DNA of 49,797 nt from Brevibacillus massiliensis (GTDB lineage Bacteria > Bacillota > Bacilli > Brevibacillales > Brevibacillaceae). Under the pieces are notes generated by a model, which saw only the letters and a program-made list of their open reading frames with translations, did no database searches and was not told where the DNA came from. A program made the translations under genes and the position numbers. Positions 43,408-49,797 of the stretch are shown here, piece after piece. Where the stretch lies: NCBI RefSeq assembly GCF_000311785.1, contig NZ_HE978545.1:1-49797 (forward strand). The letters are read 5' to 3'. The number at the start of each line of letters is the position of its first letter. The first letter of the stretch is position 1.

Positions 43408-44451
43408 TTACGTGATGTAAAAGGCAGTTCCAAGTATGAGGTAGACGGCCAACAGCAGGACGCCTTCGTACCAGTTTGTTGCCCCGTCGCGCGAGATGGA
43501 GATGGCAATGAAAGCCCCTACGGTAATGGCGGTCAGTTCATATGGGGTAAAGACGATGTTCATCGGCGTGCCCAGCAGCAGGCTGATGAGAACGAGTGTC
43601 GGGGCGACAAAGAGAGCGATTTGCAGACTGGAGCCGATGGCTATTTCTACTGCGCCGCCAATCCGGTTTTTCATCGCCAGTATGACGGCGGCACTGTGTT
43701 CGGCAGCGTTGCCGATAATTGCGATGACAAAGGCACCCACGAACAGATCTGACCAGCCGAATGTATCCACTACGGATTCGATGCTGTGAACCAGCCATTC
43801 CGAGACGACGGCGACAAAGAATGTGGCGACGATCATCATGATGACGGAGACGCCTTTCGACCAGAGCGGTTCGTGCTCGTTTGGCTCAATGTCGGCAAGA
43901 AACTCTTTGTGCGTCACCATGGAGAACAACAACCAGAGGGTGTAGGCCACGATCAGGATGATCGCGATCACAACGCTGAGCAGGTTGATCTGTTCCTCCG
44001 CCAAGCCGCCCATGAACACAGCTGGTACAAACAAGCCAATAACCGACAGAACCATCAAGGAGGAGTTGTGTCCGGCAAGCGTTCCATTGTACTCTTGTTC
44101 CTTGTACTTGAAGCCGCCAAACAGCACGCTCAGGCCCAGCACGAGCAGCATATTACCGATGATTGAGCCGGTGATGGAGGCCTTCACCATATCGAACAGG
44201 CCCTCTTTCAGCAGGAAAAAGGCGATAATCAGTTCAGCGGCATTTCCGAATGTAGCGCTGAGAAATCCGCCGATTCGGTCCCCGGCGTAGTAGGCTACAC
44301 TCTCCGTTGCCTTTCCCAGCCAAGCGGCAAGGATGATGATGGACAGCGAAGCCATGACAAACTTGATGATTTCATTTTGTAACAGATAGTGAGAGCCGGC
44401 TGCAAGCAGCAGGCTGGCTGCAATCAAGGTATAAAAGCGTTTCAGGTTCAC
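43408..44451 (-). CDS. cax: Calcium/proton antiporter (CAX family)
   Basis: A 347-residue membrane protein with about 11 helices and the two CAX repeats: GGFLSATFGNAAELIIAFF (about residue 65) and FVIAIIGNAAEHSAAVILA (about residue 240), whose GNAAE glutamates coordinate Ca2+. It exports Ca2+ in exchange for protons, like YfkE (ChaA) of B. subtilis. GTG 44451 follows GAGGTGA at five bases; GTG 44460 overlaps this site. It is monocistronic, convergent to ylaN. Confidence 0.92.
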   Translation of the reverse strand: MNLKRFYTLIAASLLLAAGSHYLLQNEIIKFVMASLSIIILAAWLGKATESVAYYAGDRIGGFLSATFGNAAELIIAFFLLKEGLFDMVKASITGSIIGNMLLVLGLSVLFGGFKYKEQEYNGTLAGHNSSLMVLSVIGLFVPAVFMGGLAEEQINLLSVVIAIILIVAYTLWLLFSMVTHKEFLADIEPNEHEPLWSKGVSVIMMIVATFFVAVVSEWLVHSIESVVDTFGWSDLFVGAFVIAIIGNAAEHSAAVILAMKNRIGGAVEIAIGSSLQIALFVAPTLVLISLLLGTPMNIVFTPYELTAITVGAFIAISISRDGATNWYEGVLLLAVYLILGTAFYIT

Positions 44452-44574
44452 CCGTGTCACCTCGGTACATAGTCTGTCCTGCGGCTGCTCTATTTATATG
44501 ACGAATGCATATCGTGCAGAAGACGTGAAAAAATAGGAAAGACAAAAACGGGCTGGAGGAAAGGAGGAGTTTGC

Positions 44575-44817
44575 TTGACACAACCGTATTTTTGTCCGAC
44601 CTGCACATCCAATCGGATGCGCTTCAACATCATTCAACAGGTTCCGCAAGCGGTTCGGATGGATCCGCAAACGGGCGAGATCGTAAAAAACTTATCCATC
44701 GAAGAGCTCGATGCGTTTCATCAGCCCTATCGCGGGGACGCTTTTCTGGTACAGTGCGGAGTGTGCGGGACCATCGAGCGGGAAGAGCGCTTCATCAAAA
44801 TGGCACAAAAAGGATAA
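44575..44817 (+). CDS. Small zinc-ribbon-like protein
   Basis: The 80-residue product starts at TTG 44575, behind AAAGGAGGAG. Two CxxC pairs, FCPTCTSNRMRF (residues 7-10) and VQCGVCGTIERE (residues 61-64), predict a zinc ribbon. The part between them (VRMDPQTGEIVKNLSIEELD) is polar. It is not recognised by name. The gene stands alone between the divergent antiporter gene and a strong terminator. Confidence 0.65.
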   Translation: MTQPYFCPTCTSNRMRFNIIQQVPQAVRMDPQTGEIVKNLSIEELDAFHQPYRGDAFLVQCGVCGTIEREERFIKMAQKG

Positions 44818-44820
44818 AAA

Positions 44821-44856
44821 AGGAAGCTGCTGATTGCTATTGTTCAGCAGCTTCCT
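44821..44856. terminator. Bidirectional terminator
   Basis: AGGAAGCTGCTGA (44821-44833) pairs perfectly with TCAGCAGCTTCCT (44844-44856). T-runs lie on both sides, serving the zinc-ribbon gene (+) and sleB (-). Confidence 0.9.
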
Positions 44857-44881
44857 CCTTTTATTCGCTGTTTCCGGCTTG

Positions 44882-45649
44882 TCAGTAGCAGAAGATATGC
44901 TTGCCGATTTTCTTGATTTGCGGCCTGCTCCATATCCACTTCGAGGTGGCCGTCTCCGGATTGAAATAGTACAGCGCACCGTCAGTTGGATCCCACCCGT
45001 TGATGGCATCCTGTACAGCTTTTCTCGCGGTGTCGTTCGGGGTCAGCCAGATTTGCCCGTCGGCTACTGCAGTAAAGGCCAGCGGTTCAAAGATGACACC
45101 GGACGGCGTATTGGGAAACTGCGGGCTTCTTACCCGGTTTAAGATCACGGCGGCCACGGCGACCTGACCCTCGTACGGTTCCCCGCGCGCCTCCCCGTAA
45201 ACGCATTGAGCCATGATCCTCAATTCATTTTCCGGGAAGCGCTTCGAGTGCGTGGTGCCAGCCGGACTCGACGGCGCAGCAGGCTGGGCTGAAGGTGCAG
45301 TTCCGACGCCCAATTCCTCGGCAGTCGGGCGGTAGTCCTTGGTTGCATTGTAAAGCATCAGCTTGCTTTTCGGCCCCAGAACTCCGTCTACCTCTTCAAG
45401 GCCGAATTCGTATTGAAAGTTGCGCAGTGCCCAGTACGTCTGCCAACCGAACTGGCCGTCGACAGCGCCATGGTAAAAACCCAAATGCTTCAAACGGTAT
45501 TGCAATTCGCGAACGTCCTTGCCCGTCGCGCCCACCTTGATCACTTGGTTGCTGAACGCTTCTGTCACAGTCTGGATTCCGGATGTAACGGCAACCAGGG
45601 AGAGAAGAACGGTCAGAAGGATAAATTTCATCCGCTTTGTCATCCGCAT
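44882..45649 (-). CDS. sleB: Spore cortex-lytic enzyme SleB-type
   Basis: The 255-residue protein has a signal peptide (residues about 1-31, MKFILLTVLLSLVAVTSGIQ within), a peptidoglycan-binding domain (about 36-105: VKVGATGKDVRELQYRLKHLG-like repeat, QYEFGLEEVDGVLGPKSK) and a C-terminal Hydrolase_2 domain (about 140-255) with the catalytic-region VYGEARGEPYEGQVAVAAVI and NPETATSKWIWSRP. This is the domain order of SleB, the lytic transglycosylase that degrades cortex during germination. AAGGAGAT precedes ATG 45649. Its usual partner YpeB is not adjacent. Confidence 0.9.
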   Translation of the reverse strand: MRMTKRMKFILLTVLLSLVAVTSGIQTVTEAFSNQVIKVGATGKDVRELQYRLKHLGFYHGAVDGQFGWQTYWALRNFQYEFGLEEVDGVLGPKSKLMLYNATKDYRPTAEELGVGTAPSAQPAAPSSPAGTTHSKRFPENELRIMAQCVYGEARGEPYEGQVAVAAVILNRVRSPQFPNTPSGVIFEPLAFTAVADGQIWLTPNDTARKAVQDAINGWDPTDGALYYFNPETATSKWIWSRPQIKKIGKHIFCY

Positions 45650-45720
45650 GTAAAGTATCTCCTTCCTGATCTTGCTTCTGCGGTTATTTTGTCCCGTTCC
45701 GCGCTCTTTTAGGAGGATTC

Positions 45721-45810
45721 ATGGGAGTAAAATACTGGTCATTTTTTGCCGGTCGAATCATCCGTTTTTTCTCTTTTACACCCAAGCTTTCGCCCGGTAT
45801 AATGAAGTAA
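45721..45810 (+). CDS. Candidate 29-residue ORF overlapping a promoter
   Basis: AGGAGG lies four bases before ATG 45721, opening MGVKYWSFFAGRIIRFFSFT and ending at TAA 45810. The peptide is basic and aromatic. It covers the TTTACA/TATAAT promoter of the next gene, so it could be expressed only from an upstream start site. This may be a chance ORF. Confidence 0.25.
   Translation: MGVKYWSFFAGRIIRFFSFTPKLSPGIMK
45775..45803 (+). promoter_or_regulatory. Sigma-A promoter of the Asp23-type gene
   Basis: TTTACA (45775-45780), a 17-base spacer and a perfect TATAAT (45798-45803) predict a start near 45810, giving a leader of about 90 bases before ATG 45901. Confidence 0.75.
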
Positions 45811-45900
45811 AAGTTCGCATTTGAGCACGCTTTCACACGGCGTGTCAACATACATGGCATGTACGGATTGACCTACTTATATCCGGGAGAGGTGTGAAGC

Positions 45901-46239
45901 ATGGAAGGTAGAATCAGGGGAGAAGTGCGCGTTGCCGACCACGTGGTGGCAGTCATTGCCAGTGTAGCAGCTCAGGATATTCCGGGAATTGTGACCAAAG
46001 GTGGATTGTACGAAGAATTTTCCAAGCGCGTGGGAGGCAAAAATACGGCCAAGGGCATACAGGTGAAGCTGGAGGAAGGGGAGACGACGATTGACATGCG
46101 GGTAGTCGTGCGGTACGGACTGCAGATTCACCAGGTTTGCCGGGCGCTGCAGGCTCAGGTCAAACAGCTGGTTGAGCAGCTTACCGGGATCCCGGTCAGG
46201 GAGATCAACGTCCGCGTCGAGGGAATCCAAACAGCTTGA
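45901..46239 (+). CDS. Asp23/Gls24 family protein
   Basis: The 112-residue protein matches the Asp23/Gls24 alkaline-shock fold: GEVRVADHVVAVIASVAAQD, IPGIVTKGG, IQVKLEEGETTIDMRVVVRY and a final VREINVRVEGI strand. Members (YloU and YqhY in B. subtilis, Asp23 in S. aureus) are envelope- or lipid-metabolism-associated. GGGAGAGGTG precedes ATG 45901. It has its own sigma-A promoter and terminator, so it is a single-gene unit. Confidence 0.9.
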   Translation: MEGRIRGEVRVADHVVAVIASVAAQDIPGIVTKGGLYEEFSKRVGGKNTAKGIQVKLEEGETTIDMRVVVRYGLQIHQVCRALQAQVKQLVEQLTGIPVREINVRVEGIQTA

Positions 46240-46244
46240 GTAGA

Positions 46245-46280
46245 AAAAAGAGGCCTTCCTTCGCGGGAAAGCCTCTTTTT
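46245..46280. terminator. Bidirectional terminator
   Basis: AAAAAGAGGC (46245-46254) pairs with GCCTCTTTTT (46271-46280), plus an inner TTCC/GGAA stem. It ends the Asp23 gene and the convergent ftsW-type gene. Confidence 0.9.
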
Positions 46281-46315
46281 CGTTGAAAGGAGCACCGCAG
46301 CAGTAAAGGCGGGTT

Positions 46316-47485
46316 TCAGGTTTGGCCCCTGGCTTGAACCAGCTCCAAGGCCTTTTGCCGGTTTACTTCACGCGACACGCTGAGCAAAAGGCCCGTTCCG
46401 AGCAAGCAGACCAACAGGGAGGAGCCTCCGTAGCTGATAAAGGGCAGCGGTACTCCGGTCAGCGGAATAGAGGCCGTAACGCCCCCGATGTTGATCAGCG
46501 CCTGGATGCCGATCATCGCGACCACGCCAATCCCCGTCAGGCTGGCGAAGGCATCCTTGCACTTCAGACAGATGTACAGGCCGCGCAGCAAAAACGCCAG
46601 GTACACGAGCAAAAAGATCGTCGCTCCGATAAATCCGAACTCTTCGCCGATGACGGAAAAAATAAAATCGGTATGGGCTTCCGGCAAATATAAATACTTC
46701 TGAATGCTTTTCCCGTACCCGGCTCCCGTAATCCCGCCGCGGGCAAAGGCGAAGAGCGACTGGCTGATCTGCCACCCGTCACCCTTGGGATCGGCCCACG
46801 GATTGGTAAAGGAGAGGATCCGCGCAAGGGCGTGATTTTTAACCGAGATGTACCAGGTTAAAAAGAGAGCGACGGGGGGAACTGTCAGCAGGATCAGCTG
46901 CTTGAGATTGGCGCCGCCGCAGATCATGACAATTCCGGCTGTCCCCAAAAGAATCGCGGCTGTTCCCAGATCGGGCTGCAGGGCGATCAGGAGGAAGAAC
47001 ACTCCTGTTACCACCAGTGCCGGCATCAGACCCGTTTTGAAATCGCGAAAGCGCTCTCCCTTTTTGGAAATGATCGCGGCCAAGTAGAGAATCAGGCCCA
47101 ATTTGGCGAATTCAGAGGTTTGCAAACTGGCTGGTCCAAGTTTTATCCATGACCGCGCCCCCTTGATTGGATCCCCGATACCTGGTACATACACCAATAC
47201 GAGCGAGATAAAACTCAAGACGGCGATCAGCAGAAAGTTTTTTTTGTAGAACGAAAAGGGGATATTCATGGCGATAAACATCCCGATTGTACCGATACAG
47301 ACCCAGGTGATTTGTTTCCTGATAAAGTAGAGGGAGTCTCCTTTACAGGGATCGCCGCATCCGAGAATGCTAAAATCGACGTATGCGTAAATCGAACTGG
47401 CGCTGATCACCATGGTAATGCCGAATCCCACCAGTAAAGCTGCCAAAAACAGGAGTAAAAAGTCCGGGACACCGCGCGTTTTCAA
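46316..47485 (-). CDS. ftsW: FtsW/RodA/SpoVE family glycosyltransferase
   Basis: A SEDS-family peptidoglycan polymerase of 389 residues with about ten helices. Landmarks: GARSWIKLGPASLQTSEFAK, ALQPDLGTAAILL, LPEAHTDFIFSVIGEEFGF and GVPLPFISYGGSSLL. The first extracellular loop contains an unusual pair of cysteines (ILGCGDPCKGD, residues 43 and 47). TTG 47485 lies behind AAGGGGG. FtsW is suggested by ylaN nearby, a neighbour pair known from B. subtilis, but SpoVE (the sporulation paralogue) cannot be excluded from sequence alone. Confidence 0.85.
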   Translation of the reverse strand: MKTRGVPDFLLLFLAALLVGFGITMVISASSIYAYVDFSILGCGDPCKGDSLYFIRKQITWVCIGTIGMFIAMNIPFSFYKKNFLLIAVLSFISLVLVYVPGIGDPIKGARSWIKLGPASLQTSEFAKLGLILYLAAIISKKGERFRDFKTGLMPALVVTGVFFLLIALQPDLGTAAILLGTAGIVMICGGANLKQLILLTVPPVALFLTWYISVKNHALARILSFTNPWADPKGDGWQISQSLFAFARGGITGAGYGKSIQKYLYLPEAHTDFIFSVIGEEFGFIGATIFLLVYLAFLLRGLYICLKCKDAFASLTGIGVVAMIGIQALINIGGVTASIPLTGVPLPFISYGGSSLLVCLLGTGLLLSVSREVNRQKALELVQARGQT

Positions 47486-47553
47486 CAGATGATACCCCCT
47501 TGACGGAAAACAGAGAGGATCCCTGCTCCCTCTCTGCCAAATGTGGAGTATAT

Positions 47554-47898
47554 TTAGTAACTCGACAACTTTTCTTTGAGTTGGCTCAATTTGCGATTGG
47601 CGGAGTCGAGAATGGCTTTCGGCACTTCTGCATCGTAGTCCAAACCGTGCGGGAAGAGGTGCTTGCCGATAAATGGCTCATCCGTCCTGAGCAGCGTGTG
47701 CGGATCTTCCAGGCCGCCTTCGACAACGTTCGCCGGAACGCGAAGATAGTATGTGTTGGAACGATCTTCCATTTTATAATCGTATGTAGCGTGATTGTAA
47801 TCCCATGCCCAGCGAATAAAGCCAAGCCCGTTCATTATTTCGTCTAATTCAGCAAGAATCAGCTCTTTGTTGCCAATCCCTGTGTCTTTCAACTGCAT
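47554..47898 (-). CDS. YugN-like family protein
   Basis: The 114-residue soluble protein begins MQLKDTGIGNKELILAELDE, continues with RWAWDYNHATYDYKMEDRSN and the family-typical EPFIGKHLFPHGLDYDAEVP, and ends in a helix. This matches the YugN-like family of Bacillales, which has no assigned function. AAGGAGGAAAAC precedes ATG 47898. It lies 68 bases upstream of the ftsW-type start on the same strand and could be cotranscribed with it. Confidence 0.8.
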   Translation of the reverse strand: MQLKDTGIGNKELILAELDEIMNGLGFIRWAWDYNHATYDYKMEDRSNTYYLRVPANVVEGGLEDPHTLLRTDEPFIGKHLFPHGLDYDAEVPKAILDSANRKLSQLKEKLSSY

Positions 47899-48077
47899 AT
47901 GTTTTCCTCCTTAACTAACCTTCCTGTTTGTAGGGAATCATTCACTCTCTTATGATAGTAGGTTTTCCGCCTTAACGCAATGTGTAAACGGGATTCTTTC
48001 GGAACTTGTCACAGTGCATGAGAACGAAGGGGGCGGGAAAAACTACAAACTGTTCATGAAAAAAGGAGGAAACAGGG

Positions 48078-48521
48078 ATGGCAAAAGTGGAAAATCGCAC
48101 CTTGCGTGAAATTATGACAAAAGATGTAGAAACCGTAAGCCTGAAGGACAATGTCTACGAAGTGGCGTGCAAAATGCGCGACTGGAATGTAGGATCCATT
48201 CCCGTGGTAGACGAAAATCACAATGTGATCGGGATCATCACCGACCGGGACATCGTCATTCGCGGCATTGCCGAGAAACGGGAAGGATCGGCTGCGATCG
48301 AGCAGGTCATGTCTCGTGACATCGTGCTCGGCCGGCCTGACATGACGGTAGACGAAGCGGCAAAGCTGATGGCGGAACACCAGGTACGCCGCCTGCCGGT
48401 AGTCGAAAATAATAAGCTGGTGGGCATCGTCGCCCTGGCAGACATGGCTGTGCGCCAGGTTCATCAAGACGAAGCCAGTGAAGCGCTGAACCAGATTTCC
48501 GAACCGGCTTCCCGCCATTAA
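48078..48521 (+). CDS. CBS domain-pair protein
   Basis: A 147-residue protein made of two CBS motifs. CBS1 (about residues 7-66): REIMTKDVETVSLKDNVYEV, GSIPVVDENHNVIGIITDRD. CBS2 (about 75-133): VMSRDIVLGRPDMTVDEAAK, VRRLPVVENNKLVGIVALAD. Pairs like this bind adenosine nucleotides; the closest named relatives are YhcV/YlbB. AAAGGAGGAAACAGGG precedes ATG 48078, and a strong terminator follows. The 180-base gap upstream separates it from the divergent YugN-like gene. Confidence 0.9.
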   Translation: MAKVENRTLREIMTKDVETVSLKDNVYEVACKMRDWNVGSIPVVDENHNVIGIITDRDIVIRGIAEKREGSAAIEQVMSRDIVLGRPDMTVDEAAKLMAEHQVRRLPVVENNKLVGIVALADMAVRQVHQDEASEALNQISEPASRH

Positions 48522-48528
48522 TCGCTGA

Positions 48529-48578
48529 GCGAAGGGCCTTTTCTCCATTGATGGGAGAAAAGGCCCTTCGCATTTTTT
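48529..48578 (+). terminator. Very strong terminator after the CBS gene
   Basis: An 18-bp perfect stem (48529-48546 with 48554-48571) with a 7-base loop is followed by ATTTTTT. Confidence 0.95.
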
Positions 48579-48655
48579 CGAAATGGGCTTGATCGACCAT
48601 GGCATCCTCCCATACGCCTGCATAGGCTGGTAACGAGACGGAAAGGAGGATCCAT

Positions 48656-48748
48656 ATGGGCTTTTTTGATTTTGGCGAAAATGAAGAGCTTCTCTGGATC
48701 ATTATTGTAGTGGTGATTCTTCTGTTCTTATTTAACGACCGGAACTGA
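48656..48748 (+). CDS. 30-residue membrane microprotein, paralogue of 36289
   Basis: ATG 48656 lies behind GAAAGGAGGATCCAT and encodes MGFFDFGENEELLWIIIVVV, then ILLFLFNDRN. One membrane helix follows a short acidic start and precedes a four-residue polar end. It shares MGFF-F and the helix-then-Asn end with the 27-residue protein at 36289. The strong ribosome-binding site supports translation. Its size and layout recall sporulation microproteins such as SscA, but there is no direct motif match. Confidence 0.65.
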   Translation: MGFFDFGENEELLWIIIVVVILLFLFNDRN

Positions 48749-48903
48749 GCAGTCTATCCGCGAAACGACCTTGCAAGGGGTCGTTTTTGTCTTTTTCGCG
48801 GATTTGCCGCAGGATGTCCGATTTTTACAATCCGCAACAGGCGCCAACCCTTACAATGGAATCATGCAGTTTGAGGCAAACGCACGAAGGAAGGATTGAT
48901 GAG

Positions 48904-49392
48904 ATGAACGGTGTCATGGAAATTCGCGATCATCTGTTGGACGAGCTGGAGCTGGCCGTCCGCACGAGCCAAGCGCTCATCATGCGCATCAAGCCAGAGG
49001 AGTGGGACTGGCGTCCGACGGAAAACATGCGCACGCTGCTCGAACTGGTCCATCATCTTGCGGCGATACCCGCTTCCGATTTGGCGATCCTGCAGGAGAA
49101 GACACAACCGGAAGTGGAAGCGGTCGAGAACGGCGCCAGGGACATATCTGCCCCGCTCGAATTGTGCCAACGTCTCCGGTCGAATTGCGATGCTCTGCGG
49201 CAGTACATGCTGTCGCTTGACGAAGACGAGCTGTTGCACAAAGCGACGAAGGCGTTCTACCTGGATCACGGAACCGTGCAGATCAGGTGGTTGATTGAAA
49301 TCGTCACGCACTTCTTTCACCACCGCTCGCAGCTGTACAACTACCTGAAGCAGCTGGGACACGAGCTGAGCTTTTTCATGCTGTACGGATAG
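48904..49392 (+). CDS. DinB/YfiT family protein
   Basis: A 162-residue four-helix DinB-type protein. Metal ligands fit the family: LVHHLAAIPASDLA near residue 50 and the late pair in EIVTHFFHHRSQLYNYL near residue 140. DinB proteins are metal-dependent enzymes or thiol-transferase relatives such as bacillithiol transferases; this member is not assignable further. ATG 48904 follows GGAAGGA; an earlier in-frame start (48787) would add 39 residues and reach back toward the microprotein, without a site. Confidence 0.8.
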   Translation: MNGVMEIRDHLLDELELAVRTSQALIMRIKPEEWDWRPTENMRTLLELVHHLAAIPASDLAILQEKTQPEVEAVENGARDISAPLELCQRLRSNCDALRQYMLSLDEDELLHKATKAFYLDHGTVQIRWLIEIVTHFFHHRSQLYNYLKQLGHELSFFMLYG

Positions 49393-49426
49393 GGACCGCG
49401 GGTCCATCATCGCGCCAAGATTGATA

Positions 49427-49488
49427 AAATACCTCCGTATATCCGTTGCGGTTGCATGACCGGGACTGGATGCGGAGGTATTTGTTTT
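49427..49488 (+). terminator. Terminator after the DinB gene
   Basis: AAATACCTCCG (49427-49437) pairs with CGGAGGTATTT (49473-49483), followed by GTTTT. The loop is long (35 nt), so folding is less certain. Confidence 0.6.
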
Positions 49489-49797
49489 AGCGAAAAAACG
49501 TACGGACATCTTGGGCGAAGCGGTCAATCTTTTATCCTGGGAAACATGCATGTCGAGGCGTATCTGACGTCTTGGGATCCATTATTTTTCAAAAGGTTCT
49601 TGAAAACTTATACGTACATATATAATATAGAAATACGGAAAATTTTTTTCAATTCAGAAAACACTGTTTATTCAAGAGGATGACTGCGTATGTAACGGCG
49701 AAATGAAAGCGCTTTACATGTGCGTGCGGACAATTGCGATTGTTCAAACATGTAAACGCGGCATGGATGGCGACATATAAAAATCACTTATGTGATC
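49489..49797 (+). promoter_or_regulatory. Window end: AT-rich promoter-like region with cre-like sites
   Basis: No gene is seen. TTGAAA (49600-49605) and TATAAT (49621-49626) are separated by 15 bases, short for sigma-A. ATGAAAGCGCTTTACAT (49703-49719) resembles a catabolite responsive element with one base too many, and TGTAAACGCGGCA further down is a weaker match. The region probably drives a gene beyond the window, perhaps under CcpA control. Confidence 0.35.

Noticed and set aside
49456-49683. 75-codon plus-strand frame near the window end
   Set aside because: No ribosome-binding site, begins inside the loop of a terminator, runs through AT-rich promoter-like DNA, and has no recognisable pattern.

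Overview
The window is chromosomal DNA of an endospore-forming Bacillales bacterium. It holds spore-coat genes (cotB-type, cotS-type, a cotSA-like glycosyltransferase), the sporulation checkpoint gene sda, the germination hydrolase gene sleB, a YheC/YheD-type ATP-grasp gene, ylaN and an ftsW-type gene. Strong AGGAGG ribosome-binding sites, frequent GTG/TTG starts and moderate-to-high GC suggest a Paenibacillaceae/Brevibacillus-like lineage; that placement is inference, not shown by a marker gene. I saw no rRNA, tRNA, CRISPR array, insertion sequence or prophage.

Layout. (1) 109-2564: a tandem array of four paralogous beta-rich proteins without signal peptides plus a decayed fifth copy; the first copy is frame-broken at a C8 tract. 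(2) 3087-14847: a glycosylation island with a GT2-TPR protein, UTP-glucose pyrophosphorylase, three large GT4 proteins carrying five GT4 domains in one operon, and three SAM-dependent methyltransferases. (3) 15031-18917: an MFS transporter, a DUF817 membrane protein, exonuclease III and a rhodanese. (4) 19193-30031: a spore-coat locus with two CotB-type proteins, phosphohexomutase, GDP-mannose pyrophosphorylase, GDP-mannose 4,6-dehydratase, an ATP-grasp-like protein, a CotS-type kinase, two GT4 enzymes and a HipA-like kinase split at an A7 slippery tract. (5) 30185-41848: housekeeping and transport genes, including an SsuABC/ThiXYZ-type ABC transporter, RNase Z, YqxD, a LysR/MFS divergent pair and a TolB-like secreted protein. 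(6) 41951-49392: sda behind a cluster of DnaA boxes, ylaN, a Ca2+/H+ antiporter, sleB, an Asp23 protein, an ftsW-type gene, a CBS protein and a DinB protein. Two very small paralogous membrane proteins (36289-36372 and 48656-48748) are also present.

How it may work together. Regions 1, 2 and 4 read as parts of one theme: cytosolic enzymes make UDP-glucose and GDP-6-deoxy-hexose, glycosyltransferases and methyltransferases build or decorate a glycan, and the CotB/CotS/tandem beta proteins are candidate components or acceptors on the spore surface. The coat assignment of region 4 rests on recognisable families. The spore-surface assignment of the tandem array and the link between the island and that array are inference from position and lack of signal peptides. 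Three genes (109-832, 28022-28821, 35208-35499) are interrupted at homopolymers, so read-level confirmation matters before calling phase variation or programmed frameshifting.
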